This document shows positions 22,049 through 28,965 of a stretch of 38,146 bases of DNA, in pieces. Where the stretch lies: assembly GCF_014199595.1 (NCBI RefSeq), contig NZ_JACHNX010000023.1, forward strand, positions 1-38,146. The letters run 5' to 3'. Origin of the DNA: Sphingomonas yabuuchiae (GTDB taxonomy: Bacteria > Pseudomonadota > Alphaproteobacteria > Sphingomonadales > Sphingomonadaceae). Numbering within the stretch: the stretch's first letter is position 1; every line of letters begins with the position of its first letter. Both the position numbers and the translations under genes were made by a program. The notes under the pieces were generated by a model. That model ran no database searches, was not told the origin of the DNA, and saw nothing but the letters and a program-made list of their open reading frames with translations.

Positions 22049-22801
22049 TCAGCCTTGGACCGATGGACCGGGCGGGTCTTCGATCAGACCCGCCGTTTCT
22101 TCGGGGCAGGCTCCGCAGAGCCTGTTCGCGGGCACCGCGACGTCGATCTTCTTCGGGTAGGGCAGATCGAGGTTAGCCATGATCGCGACAAACTCATCAA
22201 AGGTCTTGCCGCCGCCGAGCCGCGGGTTACGATCCCGTTCCTGCTCGACCGTGCTGACATGCCGCTGCTGATAGTCATGGGCCGGGAAAACGAGCGTGTC
22301 GCCGGGGAGCGTGAAGATCTTTTCATGGATCGATCGGTACAGCGTCTTCGCGTCGCCATTCTGGAAATCGGTGCGCCCGCAGCCGTCGATGAGCAGTGCG
22401 TCACCGGTGAAAGCGCGGAGACTGCCTGGCAGTTCGACAAGGTAGCTGTGGTGCGCGTCGGTGTGGCCTGGGGTGAATCGGGGCTGGATGACGAGGCTGC
22501 CGACTTTGAGCGGATTGATCTCGCTCACGCCGACGTCGGCGCAGGGTAGGCCGTCCATCTCCGGATAGGCTACCTTGCATCCCGTGAGGCTGCGCAGCCA
22601 GCACGCAGAGGTGATGTGGTCGGCGTGAATGTGGGTCTCAAGCGAATAGGCAAGCGTGAGACCGAGTTCGTGCAACGCGGCGAGGTCACGCTCCATGGTC
22701 TCAATCACGGGGTCGAGAAGCACCGCTTGGCGAGTGTCTGGGCACCCGAGCAGATACGTGTAGGTGGACGACTCCGACTCGAAGAGTTGACGAAAGATCA
22801 T
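22049..22801 (-). CDS. Persulfide dioxygenase (ETHE1-like metallo-beta-lactamase fold)
   Basis: A 250-residue enzyme of the ETHE1/Blh group, which oxidises glutathione persulfide to sulfite with a mononuclear iron. Seen: MIFRQLFESESSTYTYLLGC, the first metal motif LETHIHADHITSACWLR, the second His in PGHTDAHHSYLV, the Asp in FTGDALLIDGCGRTDFQNGD and a final His in FPAHDYQQRHVSTV. The GCGRTDFQ segment separates this group from glyoxalase II. It ends with an LCGACPEE extension. It is the last gene of a minus-strand run (cadA, lspA, MAPEG-like, this). Sulfide detoxification next to a soft-metal exporter is plausible but inferred. Intact. Confidence 0.9.
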   Translation of the reverse strand: MIFRQLFESESSTYTYLLGCPDTRQAVLLDPVIETMERDLAALHELGLTLAYSLETHIHADHITSACWLRSLTGCKVAYPEMDGLPCADVGVSEINPLKVGSLVIQPRFTPGHTDAHHSYLVELPGSLRAFTGDALLIDGCGRTDFQNGDAKTLYRSIHEKIFTLPGDTLVFPAHDYQQRHVSTVEQERDRNPRLGGGKTFDEFVAIMANLDLPYPKKIDVAVPANRLCGACPEETAGLIEDPPGPSVQG

Positions 22802-22818
22802 TCGATCGGACCTCTCGC

Positions 22819-23388
22819 CTACATGCCATCTTGAAACAGGCCGGCGATCATGTCGAAGACCACCCAGGCGAACGCACCATAAGTCGGCAGCAGGGTCGTC
22901 ACGATGCCGAACGCCCTGCCGGGCGCACCGCGAGGATAGCCGCGCCGGAAGGTGATCCGCCCGATCGCAAACAGCGCGACCATCCCCACGATGTAGGCGA
23001 GCGGGGCTTTGCCCTCAATGGTGGCGAGCGCGAGGATGGCAAATGACGCCAGCATCGCCTGCTCGAGCGTGTTCTGTAGGAAGGCCAGCGGAACCCTGAG
23101 CTGCTCGCTCGGCGGACCCTAGGCCGATCCGGCGTTGTCTCGCGGGGTTTTCCGGCGGAGCCTGGCAATCGTGCCGACTCCGATCAGGACCCAGAGTACG
23201 ACAAACAGGCTCGCCCGGGCGGCGAAGGCGAGCCGATCGGCCATCTCCGTCGGGAATTCGAACTGTCGCGGTAGCCACCATACGGCCGCTCCGAGAACCA
23301 ACGCGCAGAGCAGGAACGACCACGCCGCCTGCCGGCGGACGCCCGCCATCGCGACGGAGAGGTCTTTCGGTATCGGGGCCTTGTTCAT
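22819..23388 (-). pseudogene. MAPEG-like membrane protein gene split by an in-frame amber codon
   Basis: Two reading frames, 23388-23119 and 23055-22819, are in the same phase with the intervening sequence open except for one TAG at 23121-23119 (plus-strand CTA). Read through it gives 189 residues with four membrane segments: about 21-40 (AAWSFLLCALVLGAAVWWLP), 60-78 (ASLFVVLWVLIGVGTIARL), 112-145 (MLASFAILALA and LAYIVGMVALFAIGRI) and the last helix (TYGAFAWVVFDMIAGLF). The central PSEQLRVPLAFLQNTLEQAM resembles the MAPEG family NTxEQ segment. A GAG-to-TAG change would explain the stop. The two pieces alone are unlikely to work. It starts 11 nt after the lspA stop on the same strand. Confidence 0.75.
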
Positions 23389-23399
23389 CGCGGTTCTCC

Positions 23400-23930
23400 T
23401 TAGTTGCGCGATTGCCTTTCGGCGGCTGCCCTGCGCTGTTCGCGGCCGGCAAACAGAAGCGAAAACAGGCCCAGGACAATGAACACGTCGGCAAAGTTGA
23501 ATGCCGGCCAGTGCCAGTCGTTCAAGTGAACATCGATGAAATCCCGAACTGCGCCGAAGCGCAGGCGGTCAACCACGTTCGCGAGCGCCCCGCCGATCGC
23601 CATGCCGAGTGCAATCTTTTCGAACGTGGACTCGGTCTTGACCAGGAACACCACAAGGACGGCCGACAGGGCCAGTCCAACCGCAACGAGAATCGTGGGA
23701 TTAGCGAACGCCGCTACTCCGAACGCGACGCCGGTATTCCACCCCGACGTCATCGTCAGAAAAGACGTGATCTCCAAGGGCCCATTCTGCTCAACATAGG
23801 CATGCGCCAGCGGCTTGGTGGTCTGATCGACCCCGAGCGCAGCGACAGCCACGAGCAGGGCCGCGAGATGAGGCCGTGTCTGGCGATTCGGGCGTTTCGA
23901 ACTGCCGCTATTCAGCACTTGGTCCTCCAT
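23400..23930 (-). CDS. lspA: Lipoprotein signal peptidase (LspA) linked to a metal ATPase
   Basis: A 176-residue inner-membrane aspartic protease with four hydrophobic segments. Conserved boxes: ALGVDQTTKPLAHAYV, TMTSGWNTGVAFG, GGALANVVDRLRFGAVRDFI with the first catalytic Asp in NVVDR, and WPAFNFADVFIVLGLF with the second in NFAD. LspA cleaves signal peptides of lipidated prolipoproteins. A second lspA beside a P1B ATPase is familiar from lead/cadmium clusters (pbrA with pbrB/pbrC-type genes) and often travels on mobile DNA. It follows cadA by 59 bp on the same strand. The start at 23930 has no clear ribosome site, so a start slightly downstream is possible. Confidence 0.9.
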   Translation of the reverse strand: MEDQVLNSGSSKRPNRQTRPHLAALLVAVAALGVDQTTKPLAHAYVEQNGPLEITSFLTMTSGWNTGVAFGVAAFANPTILVAVGLALSAVLVVFLVKTESTFEKIALGMAIGGALANVVDRLRFGAVRDFIDVHLNDWHWPAFNFADVFIVLGLFSLLFAGREQRRAAAERQSRN

Positions 23931-23989
23931 CTTGTGGCATTCTCACGCGAACAGCGGCTCTTTGCAGGCTCAAGCGCTGCCGGCCAATC

Positions 23990-26806
23990 TCATGAGCGAT
24001 CAGCTGACCGGTTGAGCAGGCGCAGACCGTTGAGAACGACCAGCAGAGACGCCCCGACGTCGGCGGCGATCGCTCCCCACAGCGAGGCGAGGCCGGCTAT
24101 CGTCAAGCCCGTGAACAGCAGCTTCACGGCGATCGAGAAGCCAACATTCTGCCGGATGATCGCAAGCGTTGCGCGCGAGTGACGCACGAGCCAGGCAAGC
24201 TTCGACAGGTCGTCGGACATGAGCGCGACATCGGCGGTCTCGATCGCCGCGTCGCTCCCCATCGCGCCCATTGCAATACCAAGATCGGCGCGTCCCATGG
24301 CCGGGGCGTCGTTCACTCCGTCGCCAACCATGGCAACGGATCCATAGCGGCGGACCAGGTCCTCGACCGCCGCAACCTTGTCGGCCGGCAGAAGCTCGGC
24401 GCGGACCTCGTCGATGCCGGTTTCCTTGGCAATTGTTTCGGCGGTCGCGCGATTGTCGCCGGTGAGCATCACCACGTGCCGAATCCCGGCGCGGTGCAGG
24501 TCCGCGACGATGCCCTTGGCATTGAGCCGGATGGCGTCGGCGACTGCGATCAATCCCAAGACTTCCTGGCCGTCGCCAACGGCGACCATCGTTCGTCCCG
24601 CGCTAGAAAGTGAATCGGCGAGACCGAGAACTTCGTCCGAGCCGATCCCCCGCTCCTCGATGTAGCGGCGCGAACCGAGCCACAGTTCGCGTCCGGCGAT
24701 ACGGCCGGTCACTCCGCGGCCCGTAATCGACTGGACACCCTCGGCGGGCTCGGCGGCGATCTTCAATTCCTCGGCTCTGGCCAATATCGCGTGGGCAATC
24801 GGATGGGCGCTGCGCGCTTCGAGGGCGGCGGCAAGGCCAAGGATCTCGCGTTCGTCGCGACCGCCGAGCGGCACGATCTCGACCACCCGCGGCCGCCCTT
24901 CGGTGAGCGTGCCGGTCTTGTCCATGGCGATCGCCTTGAGGCGCGCAGGTTTCTCGAGATGGGTGCCGCCCTTTACCAGCACACCCTGCTTGGCGGCGCC
25001 AGCGAGCGCCGCCACGATCGTCACCGGCGTCGAGATTACGAGCGCGCAGGGGCAGGCGATGACGAGGAGCACGAGCGCGCGGTAGAACCACACGCCCCAT
25101 GCGCCGCCCATAAGCAGCGGAGGCAGAAGGAAAACCGCGACAGCAAGGACCATTACCACTGGCGTGTAGATTTTCGCGAACTTCTCGACCCATTGCTCAC
25201 TCGGCGCGCGGCGGCTCTGCGCCGAGCCGACCATGCGGATGATTTGCGCGAGAGTCGTATCGTTGGCCGCCTTGGTGGTGACTACGTCGAGCGCCCCCTC
25301 GCCGTTAATCGTGCCGGCGAAGACGTCGTCGCCCTCGGCCTTGAAAACGGGCACGCTCTCGCCGGTGATGGGCGCCTGGTTGACCTCGCTCTCGCCGGCG
25401 GCGACCCGCCCGTCGAGCGGCACCTTGTCACCGGGCCGGATGACGATGTGCGCACCGACCTGGACCTCGCCGGCGGGAACCTCGCGTTCCGAGCCGTCCT
25501 CTTGCTTCACCCTCGCCGTTGTCGGCGCCAGCTCCATGAGCGCGGCCACCGCCCGCCGCGCGCGCCCGAGGCTCCAGGCCTCGAGCGCTAGCGCCAGGGC
25601 GAAGAAGAAGGAGACGGTCGCCGCCTCGAACCAGGCGCCGATGCCGATCGCGCCGGCCACCGCGACCATCATCAGCAAGTTCATGTCGGGGCGAAGCCGC
25701 TTGGCCGCGAGCCAAGCCTTGGGTGCCACGTAACGCGCCGCCGAAATGACCGCTGCGGTATAGAGGATCTTGCTAACCAGCGGGGTTGCAGCGACGCCAT
25801 GCTCGCCGGCCTCGAAGGCAGCGATAACGCCGCCGCCAATCCAGGCGTGGATGGCGAAGCCCAGCGCTGCGAAAAGGCCGCTCGCCGCCGTGAGCCAAGC
25901 TTGCACCCGCTTGCGGCGGACCTCGGCCTGCGCGCCCTCGCCCATCCCTCCTTCGCTCCACGGCTCGGCGCGCATACCCGCGCGGGCCACGGCCTTCACG
26001 ATTCTCGCCTCCAGTTCGGCGTCGGGCGCGATGGCGATGGTCATGCGGCCGTTCATAAGGTCGAAGGCGAGCCGATCTTCGCCGACCAGCGGCGCGACCT
26101 CGCGCTTCAATGCCGCGACTTCGTCGCCGCAATCCATGCCGTGAATGCGGAACACGACCTCGCCGGACGCGTGGGTCGGAAGCGGCGGGCTGAGCGCCTC
26201 TTGCGCTGCAACTCCGCCGCCGTTCGCCGCGTCATCCGATTGGTCTGCGGGCCCGGCCGCACTCGCCGAGACTCTCCGCGGGGACCACCGTTCGGCACGC
26301 ATGCCCGTCCGAGCCACCGCTTCCTCGATTGCGCTCGCGTCCGCGCCATTCTGGAGCACGACCGTCATCAAACTCTGCTCGGTGTCGAAGGCGAGTTTGT
26401 CGTCGCCGACAAGATGACCCAGTTCCCGCGTAAGGGCCGCCACCTCGTTCCTGCAGTCGAGGCCGTGGACCCGGTACAGGAATATCTCAGCCCCGGAGCC
26501 GGCGACCAGGGAGGCCCGCATTCCGGTCGGAACGATGCGATCAATGATGTCATCGGCCGTTGCCAGCCGCTGGGGCGCAACCGTCATCAAGCCCTTGGTG
26601 GTGTCGAACGCCAACCCATCCTCGCCTCCGACCAACGGCCCGATCTCGCGCTTGAGAACCGCGACTTCGTTCCTGCAATCGAGACCGTCTACCTGGAACA
26701 ACAGAGCCGGTGCGGAGTGCTGCGCTGACTCCTCACCCGCGCGATCCGTATCGACCGTGCAGCCGCGGGGATCGGCTTGAGTGTTCCCGTTGTCGATGGC
26801 GTTCAT
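23990..26806 (-). CDS. cadA: P1B-type heavy-metal ATPase (Zn/Cd/Pb exporter) with three DCxxE metal-binding repeats
   Basis: A 938-residue CadA/ZntA-type exporter. The N-terminus has three HMA-like repeats whose metal loops are DGLDCRNEVAVLKREIGPLV, HGLDCRNEVAALTRELGHLV and HGMDCGDEVAALKREVAPLV, all DCxxE rather than CxxC. The core has eight membrane segments, ITGESVPV (actuator), the transmembrane metal motif ACPCALVISTPV, the phosphorylated Asp in AMDKTGTLTEG, an HP motif in ARSAHPIAHAIL, and GDGVNDAPAMGRADLGIAMG. The CPC motif and DCxxE loops point to divalent Zn/Cd/Pb, not copper. I start at MNAIDNGNTQ (26806): the frame stays open to 27187, but that part overlaps a methyltransferase remnant in another frame and is Arg-rich. 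No metal regulator gene is adjacent. Intact. Confidence 0.92.
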   Translation of the reverse strand: MNAIDNGNTQADPRGCTVDTDRAGEESAQHSAPALLFQVDGLDCRNEVAVLKREIGPLVGGEDGLAFDTTKGLMTVAPQRLATADDIIDRIVPTGMRASLVAGSGAEIFLYRVHGLDCRNEVAALTRELGHLVGDDKLAFDTEQSLMTVVLQNGADASAIEEAVARTGMRAERWSPRRVSASAAGPADQSDDAANGGGVAAQEALSPPLPTHASGEVVFRIHGMDCGDEVAALKREVAPLVGEDRLAFDLMNGRMTIAIAPDAELEARIVKAVARAGMRAEPWSEGGMGEGAQAEVRRKRVQAWLTAASGLFAALGFAIHAWIGGGVIAAFEAGEHGVAATPLVSKILYTAAVISAARYVAPKAWLAAKRLRPDMNLLMMVAVAGAIGIGAWFEAATVSFFFALALALEAWSLGRARRAVAALMELAPTTARVKQEDGSEREVPAGEVQVGAHIVIRPGDKVPLDGRVAAGESEVNQAPITGESVPVFKAEGDDVFAGTINGEGALDVVTTKAANDTTLAQIIRMVGSAQSRRAPSEQWVEKFAKIYTPVVMVLAVAVFLLPPLLMGGAWGVWFYRALVLLVIACPCALVISTPVTIVAALAGAAKQGVLVKGGTHLEKPARLKAIAMDKTGTLTEGRPRVVEIVPLGGRDEREILGLAAALEARSAHPIAHAILARAEELKIAAEPAEGVQSITGRGVTGRIAGRELWLGSRRYIEERGIGSDEVLGLADSLSSAGRTMVAVGDGQEVLGLIAVADAIRLNAKGIVADLHRAGIRHVVMLTGDNRATAETIAKETGIDEVRAELLPADKVAAVEDLVRRYGSVAMVGDGVNDAPAMGRADLGIAMGAMGSDAAIETADVALMSDDLSKLAWLVRHSRATLAIIRQNVGFSIAVKLLFTGLTIAGLASLWGAIAADVGASLLVVLNGLRLLNRSADRS

Positions 26807-26829
26807 TTCAAAGCACCTACTTCCTTCAG

Positions 26830-27183
26830 TCACTGGAGGATCAAGCAAAAGATGTGGTGTCGGCCCTCGCGCCACTCGATCTCGACCCCGGCCGCCCTCG
26901 CTTTGGCGGCGGCGATCGCAAGGACCGCAGGATCGGGGTCGAGGCCAACTATCCGCGCTCCCGGCGCTGCTCGCTTGAGCATGATCGCGAAGCTGCCGGT
27001 GCCGCACCCGACATCGAGGATCGACTCTCCTTCCTTGGGAGCCAACTGCCGCAGCAAGGCGCCGCGCCAGGTCCGCTCCCGCGTCAGCAGGCGGATCGCG
27101 AGGTCGTAGAGGCGTGTGAGACGTGGCAGACCGAGTGCCGGAGTGGAAGCTCGTCGACCCTGAGGGTATCGCCACTTTGTCCC
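26830..27183 (-). pseudogene. Remnant of a class I SAM-dependent methyltransferase
   Basis: The frame reads LTRLYDLAIRLLTRERTWRG and LLRQLAPKEGESILDVGCGT, then GSFAIMLKRAAPGARIVGLD, covering motif I (DVGCGTGSFAI) and motif II. It continues to AGVEIEWREG, then diverges (RHHIFCLILQ) and stops at 26830. A normal enzyme would continue about 100 residues further. The upstream end lacks a good start and meets a TGA (27186-27184) just before the IS. I read it as a fragment truncated at its 3' end by a junction and separated from its start. It precedes cadA on the same strand. Confidence 0.7.
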
Positions 27184-27203
27184 TCATAGATGTGTCGTCT
27201 TGC

Positions 27204-27207
27204 GCAG
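27204..27207. repeat. GCAG flank left of IS copy 2
   Basis: Identical to the 4 bases right of IS copy 1 (2547-2550). The other flank of this copy, TTCC (28477-28480), does not match. Confidence 0.6.
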
Positions 27208-27241
27208 TGAGCAGCCCCCACCGGGTGGTCCGGGTTGATAG

Positions 27242-28093
27242 TTAGTGCATTGTCGTCTCCGCCGCCATTGCCGGTCGGAGGTGGAGCGAAGCGGAACCGG
27301 AGGCCGGCAATGGCGGTGTCGCCGCTTCCGGGGCGGGTGGTCGATAGCCGAGGCTGCTGTGCGGTCGGACAGTGTTGTAGTGACGCCGCCACGCCTCGAT
27401 CAGCACCCTGGCTTCAGCGAGGGTGTAGAAAATCTCGCCGTTCAGCAGCTCATCCCGCAGCGAGCCGTTGAAGCTCTCGTTGTAGCCGTTCTCCCATGGC
27501 GAGCCCGGGGCGATGTAGAGCGTCTTCACGCCGATCTGCCTGAGCCAGGTCTGGACGGCGGCGGCGATGAACTCACTGCCATTGTCCGACCTGATATGCG
27601 CGGGCGGACCACGCTCGATGAACAACTCGGCCAGCGCTGCCAGTACGTCTTCGTGTTTGAGCTGGCGCGCGACGACGAGTGCCAGGCACTCCCTGCTCGC
27701 CTCGTCGATAATGGTAAGGATGCGGAACTTGCGTCCGTCATGGGTGCGTTCCTCGACGAAGTCGTAAGCCCAGACATGCCCCGGATACTCCGGCCGCAAC
27801 CGGATGCACGAGCCATCGTTCAGCCATAACCGGCCGCGTTTCGGCTGGCGCTGCGGCACCTTCAGCCCCTCGCGTCGCCAGATCCGTTCCACCCGTTTAT
27901 GGTTCACCGACCAACCCGCCGCGTGCAGCAGCGCCGTCACCCGGCGATAGCCGTAGCGCCCGTACTGCCTGGCAAGGGCGATGATATCCTCGGTGAGCGC
28001 CAGCTCGTCATCTGCCCCGAACGGCACCTTGCGCTGCGTCGACCGGTGCTGGCCGAGCACGCGGCACACCCGCCGCTCGGATACATCCAGCAC
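27242..28093 (-). CDS. IS3-family OrfB, DDE integrase domain of transposase (copy 2)
   Basis: The same 283-residue sequence as the copy 1 OrfB, with intact DDE residues in WAYDFVEE, RSDNGSEF and NESFNGSLRDE. The frame connects upstream to orfA through GGGAAAC at 28141-28147. Confidence 0.93.
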   Translation of the reverse strand: MLDVSERRVCRVLGQHRSTQRKVPFGADDELALTEDIIALARQYGRYGYRRVTALLHAAGWSVNHKRVERIWRREGLKVPQRQPKRGRLWLNDGSCIRLRPEYPGHVWAYDFVEERTHDGRKFRILTIIDEASRECLALVVARQLKHEDVLAALAELFIERGPPAHIRSDNGSEFIAAAVQTWLRQIGVKTLYIAPGSPWENGYNESFNGSLRDELLNGEIFYTLAEARVLIEAWRRHYNTVRPHSSLGYRPPAPEAATPPLPASGSASLHLRPAMAAETTMH

Positions 28094-28134
28094 CTCCCGG
28101 ACCTGGTCGATGCAGCGCCGACGCCGTGCGGGGC

Positions 28135-28413
28135 TCAGAAGTTTCCCTTGGCTGCCTCCTGCAGGATGAGCTTGTCCAGCGTCAGATCCGAGATCGCCCG
28201 GCGCAGCCGCAGGTTCTCCTTTTCCAGATCCTTCATCCGCCGAGCCTGATCGGTCTTCAGGCCACCATATTCCTTGCGCCAGCGGTAGTAGGTCTGCTCG
28301 CTGACCGCGATGCGCCGACAGGCCTCGGCGGTCGTGCCGCCCTGACCCAGCATGATCTCAACCTCACGTAGCTTCCCGATAATCTCCTCGGGCTTGTGCT
28401 TCTTCGCAGGCAT
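28135..28413 (-). CDS. IS3-family OrfA, helix-turn-helix protein (copy 2)
   Basis: The same 92-residue sequence as the copy 1 OrfA, with an HTH then a leucine-zipper-like helix. The start at MPAKKHKPEE (28413) follows the same reasoning as in copy 1. It ends 3 nt after the slippery site. Confidence 0.92.
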   Translation of the reverse strand: MPAKKHKPEEIIGKLREVEIMLGQGGTTAEACRRIAVSEQTYYRWRKEYGGLKTDQARRMKDLEKENLRLRRAISDLTLDKLILQEAAKGNF

Positions 28414-28508
28414 TCGTCGTCCCTTCCTTGGTCCAGACTGTAATAGTCGATGGACCACTCAGAAGGGGGCAGCTCATTCCCAAACCGCAACTTTCCGACG
28501 CCACAAAG

Positions 28509-28931
28509 ATGGAATCACATTTTGCAGCAAAGGTCGATTCGATGATGATCGACAGGACTGAGATGGAGAGGGCAATTTCCACGCTCAGTCAAAAGCTGGC
28601 CGCGCTACCGCGTCTGACACGCGAAGTGTTCAAGTTTCTCGTTGAGCGCAGAGATGAAAGGACAGCCGGCTTCTCCGACGACTTCCGCATCAGCGATCCG
28701 AAGCTACGCAGGATCTATCGTGGTGATGACCTTGACGGAGATCTAGCTCTTCTATCTGAGGCCGGCCTGGTAAGCCTCAACGAACCGGAAAATCACGGCG
28801 AGGCCTACTATTGGCGCATCCACTTCCCAGGATCCGGCTACAGCTTTCACCTCACCTTCATCGAATATGTCGCAGACATACGCCTCGACCTGCGCAAGCC
28901 GCTTGTGACCCTCGACTTTTCGGATTTCTGA
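28509..28931 (+). CDS. Hypothetical protein at the edge of the defence island
   Basis: A 140-residue protein if started at MESHFAAKVD (28509). An internal MMIDRTEMERAISTL is an alternative, and the frame is also open back to the IS end at 28477, so the original N-terminus may have been cut off. Residues 20-75 are helical and wHTH-like (LPRLTREVFKFLVERRDERT, then ISDPKLRRIYRGDDL and LALLSEAGLVSLNEP). The rest looks like beta strands (YYWRIHFPGSGYSFHLTFIE) ending KPLVTLDFSDF. It is convergent with hamB, 34 bp apart. I do not recognise a family; a link to the defence genes rests only on adjacency. Confidence 0.6.
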   Translation: MESHFAAKVDSMMIDRTEMERAISTLSQKLAALPRLTREVFKFLVERRDERTAGFSDDFRISDPKLRRIYRGDDLDGDLALLSEAGLVSLNEPENHGEAYYWRIHFPGSGYSFHLTFIEYVADIRLDLRKPLVTLDFSDF

Positions 28932-28965
28932 GGTTTGCTCAAGCCGGCTACTTCGACCGCGCTGG

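Larger units (their letters stand above)
27208..28476 (-). mobile_element. IS3-family insertion sequence (IS407-group-like), copy 2
   Basis: A 1269-bp direct repeat of 1278-2546, offset exactly 25,930 bp at both ends and, as far as I can compare by eye, identical. Ends are TGAGCAGCCCCC (27208-27219) and the complement of TGAGCTGCCCCC (28465-28476). Outer flanks are GCAG and TTCC. Near-identity of the copies implies recent duplication or recombination. Confidence 0.93.

Noticed and set aside
26807..27187. A longer cadA start at 27187 giving 1065 residues.
   Set aside because: The extra 127 residues are Arg-rich and overlap a methyltransferase remnant in another frame; MNAIDNGN at 26806 is a better start.
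1278..28476. A classical composite transposon made by the two IS copies.
   Set aside because: Outer flanks ACGG and TTCC do not match while inner flanks do; plasmid integration by recombination fits better.
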